Shown here: positions 10,270 through 20,109 of the stretch, piece by piece | Position numbering within the stretch: position 1 is the first letter of the stretch | Layout: every line of letters begins with the position of its first letter | From: Linnemannia elongata | Lineage: Eukaryota > Mortierellomycota > Mortierellomycetes > Mortierellales > Mortierellaceae | Direction: 5' to 3' | NCBI GenBank assembly: GCA_036320915.1 | Contig: JAXBDG010000020.1 | Span: 930,001-994,000 of the forward strand | DNA length: 64,000 nt | Position numbers and translations under genes: made by a program | Notes under the pieces: generated by a model | Told to the model about the DNA's origin: nothing | The model's database searches: none | The model's input: only the letters and a program-made list of their open reading frames with translations

Positions 10270-11317
10270 ACATGCTTATTCATCTCTACTTGTCACTGCG
10301 AAGGAGTCATTTTATATAGTGTATCCCAAGATCAAATACAAGTGTCTTTGGTTGACAAGTATGCAAGACTTGTGTAATGAGGTTGATATGTAAAAAAAAT
10401 GCTCAAGTACAGGGGAATCAGCCAATAAGCATCAAGGATTTATCTCTCTGACTCGACACAATTCAGACCTCTTGCATTAGGACACTCTTCGCTAGGACGA
10501 TCATAACTGCCGTAATACTGCCACTGGAGAAGCACTGCTCAATCCAGCGCGGAGAAGAGTTCAGGAGCTTCAAGACAAGGCATTTAAGAGACGATTCTGT
10601 TGAGGAATGATAGAGCTGCTACCGCCTAAAACCTCTGCAGTCGCTCTTACATAAAAAATGCCCAACTTTTGCATCTAAAAACGCATGCTATTCCATCAAA
10701 ACCGAAGATATAACCATGAAACTTGGATGGTTAATACTCTTGAACAACTACTATGTCCTAAGTCTCGTTTTCCTTGGTTCTATCCAGTAGTTGTAGAGCT
10801 ACTAGTTATTAGTTAACGCCAAATGGGGTAATTAAAGTACCTGGAGACTTTGAACAGAGAATACGGTTGCTTTTTTCTATCTACGGCGTAGTTTTTTTGA
10901 TGTCATTGGATTTTCCATTAGAAAAAGCACTTGTTCATGTAGTTTCATGAGTTTTCATGGACTACTTATTCCGCATGATAAGTCTTTCGAAAGTTGATGA
11001 AGAATAGATCAAAATGTTGTCTAGGATGCATCCTTTACGCGTTTTTTGGTCTTCATGGATAAACTACGAGTATTAAAATTAGACCAAAACGGCTAAAACT
11101 TCTTGAAGACATAGGCATTAGAGTGCTCTATCCATCCTAAAAAGACTGATGGTAGCTGACCATTTGTGAACGACTTCACTTAGAAGCGACTCTATTGACA
11201 GGAAAAACCGTAGGTGGCACATTGAGGATTCTCTTAATGCATTGCATTTAAAGAAAATTTCTCTTATGGGAAGAAAGGAGACTGCTATTTTATGGCCCTT
11301 GGCGAGCCTTCTCCTGA
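10270..11317. other. Non-coding right part of the MULE
   Basis: About 1 kb of A/T-rich sequence between the transposase stop and the right end. No open frame of note and no second gene was seen. Confidence 0.5.
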
Positions 11318-11342
11318 AATCGGGGCCTTCATAAGGAGATTC
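11318..11342 (-). repeat. Right terminal inverted repeat of the MULE
   Basis: 25 bp, an exact reverse complement of 7083-7107, followed by the 9-bp target duplication at 11343-11351. Confidence 0.9.
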
Positions 11343-11468
11343 ATTGGAGGGAGCGGGAATGCTCTCTTTGATGGCTGAGGAACAAAAGTAGAGTTCCAGA
11401 CAATAAAAACATGTTCATTCACTACGCCCAGTTGTGCATGAAGAATTACTTTTGCTTTACAAAGGCAT

Positions 11469-12761
11469 TTATTGTGCGGCGGAGTGGGTTGGGTAAGGTT
11501 CCAGCTGCTTCCTAGCAATGTCAAGAAGTCTATCAAGCTCCCTCTCCTTGGCCAATACCCTCTTGTTTATTTCCAAAAAAATCTCGGTCTCTCGTTCGAG
11601 TACAGCCTTTTCTTGCTTTGCTGCTGCATTAATTTCGGCAAGTCGGATTGCTTTCCTAAGCTCAATTTCCGCCAACTCTGACTCCTGAATGAGATCCATC
11701 CGCCGCATTTCCAACTCTTTCCTGATATCCATCTGACGTATTTCCATCTCTTTCCTGATATCCATCTGCCGTATTTCCAACTCTTTCCAGGCATCCGACT
11801 CATACCGATCCAGCTCATTAAGTTCTTTGAGCAAATGACTTGTGGGTTTTTTTGGTTGCGCTTCGAACCCTCCGCTACCACCCATTCGCCCTTCGTCTCG
11901 GTTGGCTTGCAACAGGATCGTCCCTTGAGATCCAAATGCTGGCGTTTCTCGCGTCGCTGTACAATGCCGGCCTCTCTCTAAGGACTCATCCTGTTCCTCC
12001 TCATCTACATCCCCAGTATCAGCATTAACATCCTCCGTAACCGTAATGACATCTGCCGATCCTTGGTCAAGCCTGGATCTTGTATCCACATCACTCCTCT
12101 CAGCCTCGCCTCTCCCATCAGAATGCTGTTGGATACTACCGGTTGAACGAGATTTATCCGAATTTCCGTCGCGGATGACGTTGCCATCGAGGTTTGTAGG
12201 AGAGTCGGCACTTATGGTAATGCCATCGCTCCACACAGAAGCCCATACTGGCTCCAAAAGGAAGTAATAGGCGTATCTCTTCTTGACAGCAATTCGCCAA
12301 GTAATATCGTCCGTTCTGCCGAATCCCGAAGAATACCGAAACCGATGTGCAAGCTTGAAATGCTGACACATCTTGGCAATCTTGTTCTTGATTTTCCCTT
12401 CATCGACCACGAATCCAGCATGCTCCTTTTCCCGATTAAACTCGAACGCAATATGTCGATGGGCTGCCGCCTTGGTCTTGTATCGAGCACCTGGTGGAGC
12501 AGGGCTGTCCTTGCTGGCTTGTAGTGTAAGATAGATCTCCGGATCCATAAGCTTATTTGCCAGCCAGAGTTCTCTGTCTCCTTGGAAGAGCGTATCCTCG
12601 GCTCCAGACTTCAACTCTTTAGGAGGTGGGAGGAGTGCTGGCTCTGAGGACATCGCTTTGCGCTTATTCCCATTGGTGATTAGGGTCATGGTGACAGGAG
12701 TCTTTGGGTGGGTGAAGGAAAATGTTGATTTCCCATTTTCAGGCGCGGGTGGGGGATCCAT
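11469..12761 (-). CDS. Myb/SANT-like DNA-binding protein with C-terminal coiled coil
   Basis: The 430-residue single-exon frame has a P/S/T-rich start. A helical region follows at ~55-175 with regularly spaced aromatic and basic residues (ELWLANKLM, IKNKIAKMCQHFKLAHRF, DDITWRIAVKKRYAYYF) that resembles trihelix/Myb-SANT DNA-binding domains. Then come an acidic low-complexity middle and a long coiled coil (~325-420) built on the repeat EIRQMDIRKE. Such proteins are often encoded by, or derived from, DNA transposons, and this one sits between a MULE and two pogo elements, but it has no inverted ends of its own that were found. The MULE inserted 118 bp beyond its stop codon. The role is inferred to be DNA binding; the start could lie further upstream. 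Confidence 0.55.
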   Translation of the reverse strand: MDPPPAPENGKSTFSFTHPKTPVTMTLITNGNKRKAMSSEPALLPPPKELKSGAEDTLFQGDRELWLANKLMDPEIYLTLQASKDSPAPPGARYKTKAAAHRHIAFEFNREKEHAGFVVDEGKIKNKIAKMCQHFKLAHRFRYSSGFGRTDDITWRIAVKKRYAYYFLLEPVWASVWSDGITISADSPTNLDGNVIRDGNSDKSRSTGSIQQHSDGRGEAERSDVDTRSRLDQGSADVITVTEDVNADTGDVDEEEQDESLERGRHCTATRETPAFGSQGTILLQANRDEGRMGGSGGFEAQPKKPTSHLLKELNELDRYESDAWKELEIRQMDIRKEMEIRQMDIRKELEMRRMDLIQESELAEIELRKAIRLAEINAAAKQEKAVLERETEIFLEINKRVLAKERELDRLLDIARKQLEPYPTHSAAQ

Positions 12762-12962
12762 GTATGTTGATGAGCGGTGTCGTTATTGCCGGTTGTCGTG
12801 TTGGCGGTATTTGTGGTCACTGGGTGCTGTGTCAATGTTGTTGCTACCGGTTGTGTTGCAGATTGCTGTTGGGAATTGGTGTTGTGTTCCTGTTCCAGAT
12901 TGTTGTTGCGGATTGCTTGTATTATTGGATGGCTTAGAGGGATCTCTTATTAGCTAAGTAAG
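12762..12962. other. Short intergenic stretch between the Myb-like gene and pogo element A
   Basis: G/T-rich on the plus strand (GTTGTTG words), with no gene seen. It ends at the TA target at 12963-12964. Confidence 0.4.
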
Positions 12963-12964
12963 TA

Positions 12965-13072
12965 CAGTCGATTCGAGTTTTTGTCATTTTTTTGCCTTTT
13001 TGTCAAGAATATAAGGATCCGTGCAATGTCATTTGTCAACACCCTGTTTAATTTAAATCTTTTTATTCTATC
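12965..13072 (+). repeat. Left terminal inverted repeat, element A
   Basis: 108 bp, pairing with 15461-15568. A GTCAGCTGAC palindrome follows just inside (13081-13090), with a matching copy near 15439-15448 inside the other end. Confidence 0.85.
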
Positions 13073-13089
13073 TTTTTTGAGTCAGCTGA

Positions 13090-15276
13090 CTATGTGAACC
13101 TGCGTAACGGAAAGTGTGTTTGGGGGTATTTCTTCTTGATTCTAGCATCCTCCTCCTCAAGCAACCGCTCTTCCTCCATCCTCTCGCGCTCTCTTTTGTT
13201 GTAGTTCCTCACGAATCCTGGCTCCGCAAATCCCTCTGCAGGCGTGACTAGTTTCGCTGCAGCAGCATCCAGGTCGCGTCGCAGATCGCTGTACTCGTAA
13301 TCCTGAAGAACTTCAGCCGCCCGGTGTAAAATATCAATACGCTCGTCCACGCCTATCCCCTCGCTCCAAGTCCCACTCTTCTCATACTCCAGCAACGACT
13401 GATCTGTGCTGTCGGAAGCATACAGATCATCCGCATCCATGATTGGATCCTCATAGTCGTCATCATCCGTGTCATTCTCATTAGTAAATAACTCGTCCAA
13501 CGACACCATTCTAGGATCCACATTAAAGCACTCCATAAACTCAGGTTCCTGCATTCGCTGATAGATAATATCATTGACAAGAGCCGACCCATCCAGAAGC
13601 GTACTGAGCCTTGAGTAGTAGTCCCTTGTGTTGTCGGGATGTGTTGCTGGGATACAGTTGCTGGCCTTGGTTGGTTGATTGATTGCTGGTTCAAATATGT
13701 CAGGGAAGCGCAGCGCTACAGCCATCCTTGGATTACTGTCCATCATTGAGGCTCGGTCAGCAATATCCTCGCGCGTATCCGTAATGGCTTCCTGCACATC
13801 TGGATCGACTCCGTTGCCCGCCCTCAGCTTCTCTCTCTGGTTATCGCTCAGTATAGGGACATGTGCAAAGCAATCTCTGATGGTCCTCGGCGTAACCTCG
13901 CTCCAGGCTTGTGCGGCAAGCTGCCAACCCTCAAAGTTGGAGATCCTGGCCATAGACACCCTGACCGCCCTTGAGGAACTTCCTGTATCAGCACTAGCTT
14001 CTGCAAGCAAGCTATTTTCATAGGCGCGCCTGGCGACATGGTGACGGTAACGCCGCTTAAAAACCGCAATGATCCCAGCGTCCAACGGCTGAGTAACGGA
14101 TGTAGAGTTGGCCGGCAATGCCTCGACTCTAATATTAGGAAAGTCCAGAGGAAATCGCATTGCTGCTGTATGCAATCTATAGTTGTCAACCAACAACAGG
14201 ATCCTTCTGCCAGGTGTTTCCGTTTCAACGACATGCTGTGTATGCTTCAGCCATGCCAAAAAAGCACCTGCGGTCATGTAATCCGGGCGCACCATCCTCG
14301 ACTTCCTGGTCCTGTCTTTGTCATCCTCTTTCCAGCAGCTGCCCCATCCGTCCTGATTATCTTGGCCTGGAACCCAAGGCAACACGTCGACCTGACCCCG
14401 TAGACGAGCGCCTGCTCCAGTCTTGAATCCACGTGGGAGAGTCTGGCCTAAAAAAATAATAATAATAATTAATTAGAACCTTGGTATCAAATGGTACTAT
14501 AACCATCTTGTTTATAATAGCAAAATCCCTTAAGAATGCATACTCAGAACAAACGGCTTCCTCTTATCTGTGCCAGTTGCATTCACACAAAATAAGATAG
14601 AGACCCGTGTTGAAACGGACTTGGTTCCGGGTTGGCGATCAAAGTCAAGCGTCCATGGAGACATTGTTTGCAGAAAAAGACCAGTCTCATCTGCATTGTA
14701 AATATCGTCCAGTGAATACTCGGCAGCGATGGCCTTGACTCGATCAACACCGGCAGCGATCACATCCATATCCACCGAACCCGCCTCGCCCTGCATCCTA
14801 TGGTAATCCAAACCCCAGGCCTTCTTAAAACCCTCCACCCAGGAACTGCCAAAGTCTGGACGAGGAAAAGGCATAAAGCCCATCCGATTCCACAGGATCG
14901 TGTAAACATCATGCGCCAGCGCTCTTAAGAGGACAGTGTCGACTGACAATTGACGGGATCGTATGTCATCCACCATATCAATCAATACAGCCTCAACAGC
15001 ATGGTAAGGACGCTTGTCAATGCGGCATCTATTGGCTTGGTTGGGTCTTATCGCCTCGAGTCTCTCCTTATCCTTCATGAGTCGATCGATGGTATGAGGG
15101 GACCAGCCATGGTGTCGCTCGTATGATGCCTTATTGGGATCGGATCCAGTTGTAGCTCGGACGATATCACGGTGCGCAAGCCATTGTTGAAGGCGCTCCC
15201 GTCTCTCTTCCAAACTGAGTCGCCCTTTGCTGTCTTGTACATCTTCCTTTGGTGCTAGAAGTTTGAGGTGTTCCAT
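13090..15276 (-). CDS. Pogo-type transposase of element A (two exons)
   Basis: Exons 14544-15276 and 13090-14447 join in frame (GTATGC donor, TTTTAG acceptor) to 696 residues. Residues ~90-170 form a Tc5/CENP-B-type helix-turn-helix DNA-binding region (LLRALAHDVYTILWNRMGF, SSWVEGFKKAWGL). The DDE_1 catalytic core has D196 (YNADETG), D332 (LLLVDN) and D367 (TQPLDAG), a DD34D set of the pogo group. The C-terminal third is acidic and then basic. No stop or frameshift was seen, so the gene looks intact. It is the only gene of element A and is 46% or more similar by eye to the element B copy through the catalytic core. Confidence 0.88.
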
Positions 15277-15460
15277 GATGAATGAAAAGAGATGGTAAGG
15301 AAGCAGAGATGTCTTTGTTTCTGGGATATTGATGAAAGATGTGCAAAAGGCTATCTACAGTAGGAAAGATATGTCATTCCCATGCTGTTATGTTGCAAGA
15401 TTACGAGGTGTGATGTCAAATACGCGGGTTCACTCCGTAGTCAGCTGACTGAAGACATCG

Positions 15461-15568
15461 GATAGAATAAAAAGATTTAAATTAAACAGGGTATTGACAA
15501 ATGACATTGCACGGATCCTTATATTCTTGACAAAAAGGCAAAAAAATGACAAAAACTCGAATCGACTG
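15461..15568 (-). repeat. Right terminal inverted repeat, element A
   Basis: Reverse complement of 12965-13072 with one mismatch seen (CAATACC versus CAACACC). Confidence 0.85.
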
Positions 15569-15570
15569 TA

Positions 15571-15716
15571 CACTCAATTCCTGCTAAGTGTCATGAATCA
15601 TGACACTTAGCAGGAATAACATATTTTGCACAGTCTCATTGGCCAAAAGCCTCTTCAATTCATTCTTTTTATTCAGTTTTCTGGTCATGTGACAGGTCCA
15701 GCCTCTGTATTTTGAA
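15571..15716 (+). repeat. Left terminal inverted repeat, element B, with terminal palindrome
   Basis: Contains, from base 11, a 35-bp near-perfect palindrome (CCTGCTAAGTGTCATGA and its complement). It pairs with 18183-18328. Confidence 0.85.
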
Positions 15717-15818
15717 CGCTAGAATGAACACGACATCTTGTCATACGTCTCATCAACTTGACTTCATCATCCAACCATTACAGTATTATCTTTTTTCTAC
15801 GGATTCTCCTTACTCCTC

Positions 15819-18230
15819 ATGACTGAACCCAAAAACCTCAAACCTGCATCCCAACGCAACACAACCCCCAACATAACCTTGTTAGAGAGGCTACATCGTC
15901 TCCAACAGTGGCTCTCTGACTGTGACACCTGTCGAACCGTATCTGGCTGTGAACTTTCAATAGCAGAGTACGAGCGAGCTCATGGCTGGACATCTCACAC
16001 CATCGAACGGCTTCTGAAGGACAGAGAAATGTTGGAGGCTGTGGATCCCGAGTTTGCCAATAAACGACGCCGGGCTGTTAAACGTCCATTTTACCCTGTA
16101 GAGGTCGTCCTAGTTGACTTGATCAAGGACATTCGGTCACGACACGTACCGGTGGATACGCTCCTCTTGAGGGCACTGGCTCAAGACGTTTATACAGTAC
16201 TGGAGAGTCGAATGGGCTTTATGCCCTTCCCGCGCCCTGCCTTTGGTGGCTCATGGGTGGAAAGCTTCAAGAAGGCGTGGGGCCTGGATTTTCACAAGAC
16301 GAAAGGTGAGGCGGGTTCAGTGGACTTGGCTCTGATTGCGGGCGATGTTGAGCGACTCAAGACCATTATTGCCGACTATCCCTTGGAGGATGTTTATAAT
16401 GCCGACGAGACCGGCCTGTTCCTTCAGGCATTATCTCCCTGGACACTCGACTTTGGTCGACAACCCGGTACCAAGTCTTCCTCGACCCGCGTATCTATCT
16501 TATTTTGTGTCAATTCGACTGGCACAGACAAGAGAAAGCCTTTTGTTCTAAGTATGTAATCTGTAGCTTGCTATGATTAATGGTATGAGTAATATCCGCA
16601 ACAGTTGAATCTAATATTTTGTAATTATTTAATTTTAATTAAAGGCAGCTCTCTCCCAAATGGGTTCAAGACTGCCAAAGGTGCTTCTTTACGCAGCCAG
16701 GTTGATGTACTTCCATGAAAGCCGGCTCAGGATGCTGAGCAAGGATGGGGTAGTGGCTGGAGGGATGAGGTTGTTACAAAGGGCAAAGACAGGAAAAAAC
16801 GGACAAGGACACAAAGACCGGATTACATGAACGCAGAAGCATTTTTGGCGTGGCTGCGCCATACTCATCAGGATATTACGGCCAAGGATCCTGACAGGAG
16901 AATTCTTCTGTTGGTTGACAATTGCAGGGCACATACGGTTGCAATGCAATCACATAAGGATTTCTCCAGCATCAGGATAGAGGGGTTGCCACCTAACTCT
17001 ACGTCTGTCACACAGCCCCTGGATGCCGGAGTCATTGCCGATTTCAAGCGCCGCTATCGCCACCATGTCGCCAGCCGCGCTTATGAAAACAGTCTGCGCA
17101 CGGGTGATAGGGCTGAAGCCAAAGTCTCGAATTTCGAGGGCTGGGAACTCATTGTTCGAGCATGGAAAGATGTTAAGCCGATGTCCATCAGGGATTGCTT
17201 TGCTCATGTCCCAATTCTGGATGACGTCCAGAAAAAGGAGTTGAGGACCGAGGACAGGATCGATCCGGATATATATAACGCTATCACTGATGCATTCCAG
17301 GATATGACCATTCGGGCGTCTATGATGGATCAGGATCCGTTGAAGACATTGGAACGAACCTTTCCTGGAAGCTCTGGAGTAGCTTTTTTTCAATCAACTC
17401 AAACGACCAATCTCACTGCAGAATGCATCAGGACTGAGCGGGATTACTATACACAGCTCAGCACGCTTCTGGATGGGTCTACTTTTCTCAACGATATCAT
17501 TACTGAGCAAAAGAAGAATCGGTCTTTTATGCAGTGCTTTGATGTGGAGGAGAGAACAGTGCCGCTCGACGAACTTTGCCCTGACGACGATGATACCGAC
17601 GATGAAGACTACGGCCTCGACTCTACAACTACGCAACAACCTGAGACATCGATTCTATCGCCAGACACGCACGTTTCACCGCAAGGAACACCCGGTTCCA
17701 ACTCGGCTACAGCATCGTTGCCGATCCAGACAGCAATCAAGGCGGAGGAGGATATGCTTGTATCGACCAATGGAGCGATGTTCTTGGCTTCGGAGACGAG
17801 TACAGCGCCGCATGGATCGAAGAAGAGAGATCTTCAAACCAGGAAGCAATCCTATTCATGGCATGTGGGGGATCTGTGTTCTTCCGACATCTCTGACCCC
17901 GACTTTTATCAGTATGATGAGGATGAGAGCTTGGACGAGTCAGGAAGCGAGGATGAACGGATTGATGTTTTCCATCGAGCTGCTAAGCATCTGCAGGGCG
18001 ATGAATACAAAACCGTCCGACATGCTCTAGATGTTGCTGCTGAGAAACTAGTCAGTCCTGCAATTGGGTTTCCACCACCAGGATTCGCTAAAGAGTATCG
18101 CAGCAGACAGCGCAAGAGAATGTTGGAGGTGCACAAGCTTGCGGAGGACGATCAAATGATTCAAGAAAAGTTTGCACATGCATTCAAAATACAGAGGCTG
18201 GACCTGTCACATGACCAGAAAACTGAATAA
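15819..18230 (+). pseudogene. Pogo-type transposase of element B, interrupted by a nonsense codon
   Basis: Exons 15819-16551 and 16645-18230 mirror the two-exon structure of element A (first exon 733 bp in both). The frame is open except for TGA at 16716-16718, where element A has TGG (W269 in VDVLPW). The three catalytic aspartates (NADETG, LLLVDN, TQPLDAG) and the helix-turn-helix region are otherwise preserved, and the frame stays open for another ~500 codons. An extra S/T-rich segment (codons ~600-690) is absent from A. As read, translation would stop at 268 residues, giving the DNA-binding part and the first aspartate only. No simple alternative splice that avoids the stop was found. Confidence 0.8.
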
Positions 18231-18328
18231 AAAGAATGAATTGAAGAGGCTTTTGGCCAATGAGACTGTGCAAAATATGTTATTCCTGCTAAGTGTCATG
18301 ATTCATGACACTTAGCAGGACTTGAGTG
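18183..18328 (-). repeat. Right terminal inverted repeat, element B, overlapping the gene's 3' end
   Basis: Reverse complement of the left repeat with the same palindrome. It includes the last ~15 codons and the stop (18228-18230) of the transposase gene. Confidence 0.85.
18226..18231 (+). terminator. AATAAA signal overlapping the element B stop codon
   Basis: The stop TAA (18228-18230) lies within AATAAA, inside the right inverted repeat. Confidence 0.3.
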
Positions 18329-18719
18329 TATGAGATTTTTCCTAATATGGATCGATGTTCACTGTCAATTGACATCGTAATACGTTGGAAGAGGCACGGG
18401 AGGCTCATTTGACACATTCGGTTATTCACTGGTATTTTCGCCCTGCACCGCTTACTGTTCTGCTGTTGAAATAAGCATACGTCTGAAGAGTTGACACGGC
18501 TTTTAACTTTTTTGTCTTTATTCGGTAATCTAGAGCCCAATCGAGAGATATTATGTCCATGGATCCGAAATGTCGTTAAGGGGATTGTCACACTCGCGCT
18601 CAGACAAGCACGAACGGACACCTCTTCGGTCTTTGCTCCCACGCTCCCCTTTTTCTTCTGCACTCCTTTCTCCTTCTTTCTCTTTCCTTTTTCATTACCC
18701 TGCCACCCTCATAATAACG

Positions 18720-19877
18720 ATGGAGTCACCAAACAGAAAAAAGGACACCTCCAGCAGCAGCATCGTCAGCTCATTGCCAGAACTGGTCAACCTCATCGGA
18801 CATAACCTCTCACCCTCCGAACTTGTCCCTTGTTTACAAGTATCTCGGCTCTGGAACCACACCCTTCTCCCACTAGTATGGCATACAATCAACCCGAGGA
18901 AAAGGGCTTGGAAACCAGACAAACTCGAACAATGGGTCAGGACTAGCTTTGTCAGCAACTGTCATCTTGTCCGGGACTTGACGGCCGATTGGGATGTTCT
19001 ACTCGAGACCGCTGCTGGACGGTGTAGGAATCTAATATCGTTGGTTGTTCACATCGTAGCGCGTACCCCTTCCGAGTACCTCTATTTCTCCTCATTCTCC
19101 TCCTCTACTACTGCGAACGATCAGCCACCACCACCTCTAGGACTTTCATGGATCTTCAACGAAAACGAGAACGTTTTGCGAAATAATCCACGGCAACGCC
19201 GGGACATGGAGTGGTTCTGGCAGCTTGTTGACCAAAATCCAGGACTTGTCTGTGTCCATTTCCCACACACTGCTTTCATCAACATTCTTTCCCAGGTATA
19301 CATCCTCGAGACCGTGTCACGTATCAAGAACCTAAGGGAGCTCAACACAAGGTTGATGACATTGGATCTGTCGACTCTGTTGGATACTCTACCACAGTTA
19401 GAGCGACTGGAGTGTTGTCCCTCTCGGGGGACTGCCACTCTATCAAGGAATCACTTGAAACTTCAACAATTGAAGTACCTTGACTCGGTCCAAGTGTCGA
19501 GGTTCATTGAGGTCCTGAAGCACCTCCCTAGGCTAGAGAGTCTAGTGCTCTCGAGGATTACTCCAGAGAAAGGTCCGCCCACCTCGACATACGAGATCCT
19601 CTGCGAGACGGTGTCGACTACTGGGGTGACATTTCCACAGGTGAGGGAGCTCAGGGTCTATTGGATGTCGCGGCACGAGGAGAGATATGTGATGGTGATG
19701 TTGGGGTTGTTTCCGGAGCTGAGGCGGGTGTGGCTGCCGCATACTTTTGGAGATGTGAGGAAAGCGATGTGGGAAAAGTGTTATTGGTTGGAGGAGATTA
19801 ACGGTCGACGAGTTGGGGTTGTGGACGAGTGGAAGGAGCGACGGGTCAAAGATGCCGCTGAAGGTGTTCGTAATTGA
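18720..19877 (+). CDS. F-box/LRR protein, type 1
   Basis: The 385-residue protein starts at ATG 18720 (MESPNRKKDTS), chosen because the F-box follows soon after and because the upstream open frame is T/C-rich leader. Residues ~15-65 are an F-box-like motif (SLPELVNLIGHNLSPSELVP, then VSRLWNHTLLPLVWHTI). The rest is a degenerate LRR array (LRELNTRLMTLDLSTLLDTL, LKHLPRLESLVLS). F-box proteins recruit substrates to SCF ubiquitin ligases through Skp1; the substrate here is unknown. It is closely similar along its length to the gene at 43643 (shared WHLLPLVWHT-type F-box and the ERRVKDAA tail), and lies 390 bp after the pogo block. Confidence 0.8.
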   Translation: MESPNRKKDTSSSSIVSSLPELVNLIGHNLSPSELVPCLQVSRLWNHTLLPLVWHTINPRKRAWKPDKLEQWVRTSFVSNCHLVRDLTADWDVLLETAAGRCRNLISLVVHIVARTPSEYLYFSSFSSSTTANDQPPPPLGLSWIFNENENVLRNNPRQRRDMEWFWQLVDQNPGLVCVHFPHTAFINILSQVYILETVSRIKNLRELNTRLMTLDLSTLLDTLPQLERLECCPSRGTATLSRNHLKLQQLKYLDSVQVSRFIEVLKHLPRLESLVLSRITPEKGPPTSTYEILCETVSTTGVTFPQVRELRVYWMSRHEERYVMVMLGLFPELRRVWLPHTFGDVRKAMWEKCYWLEEINGRRVGVVDEWKERRVKDAAEGVRN

Positions 19878-19986
19878 AGTACTATAGTTATAGCCTCGAA
19901 TAGTCATTTGGTTCTTTTGTATGTGTGTGATCGTGGCTTGTGTGCACATGTATTCAGGGGTGGGTGCAAAAAGGAAACGTGCCATG

Positions 19987-20008
19987 CCTTGGATATAAAT
20001 ATCCAAGG
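19987..20008 (+). promoter_or_regulatory. TATA box inside a perfect 22-bp palindrome
   Basis: CCTTGGATAT, AA, then its exact complement. TATAAATA lies at 19994-20001, about 110 bp before the ATG of the next F-box gene. Confidence 0.55.
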
Positions 20009-20109
20009 CCAGCGCTCTCATTTTTCTGCTAACATTACTTCACACACACCCCACCTCGTCTTTCTTCCTTCTTCATTACACTTTTCTTACCACCAACTTC
20101 ACCATCGCC

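Larger units (their letters stand above)
7083..11342 (+). mobile_element. Complete Mutator-like DNA transposon (MULE)
   Basis: A perfect 25-bp inverted repeat, starting GAATCTCCTTATGAAGG, lies at 7083-7107 and as its complement at 11318-11342. The same 9 bases, ATTGGAGGG, directly flank both ends (7074-7082 and 11343-11351). A 9-bp target duplication and a terminal G are hallmarks of the Mutator superfamily, and the 4.26-kb interior carries a MULE transposase with DDE and SWIM motifs. About 1 kb of non-coding sequence follows the gene before the right end. The uneroded ends and duplication point to a recent insertion. Confidence 0.92.
12965..15568 (-). mobile_element. Pogo-type DNA transposon A
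   Basis: Long inverted repeats (12965-13072 and 15461-15568, 108 bp, one mismatch noted) begin CAGTCGATTCGAG and are flanked by TA at 12963-12964 and 15569-15570. A TA target duplication, CAGT ends and a DDD transposase define the Tc1/mariner-pogo group. The element is 2,604 bp and holds one gene on the minus strand. Confidence 0.9.
15571..18328 (+). mobile_element. Pogo-type DNA transposon B, sharing its left TA with element A
   Basis: Inverted repeats of about 146 bp (15571-15716 and 18183-18328) differ at one noted position. They begin CACTCAA and are flanked by TA at 15569-15570 and 18329-18330. The left TA is also the right TA of element A, so the two elements are separated by only two bases. 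The element is 2,758 bp with one gene on the plus strand, which is broken by a stop codon. Confidence 0.9.

Noticed and set aside
12965..18330. Reading elements A and B as one composite transposon with two genes
   Set aside because: Each has its own complete, unrelated pair of inverted repeats and its own TA flanks, so two separate insertions are the simpler view.
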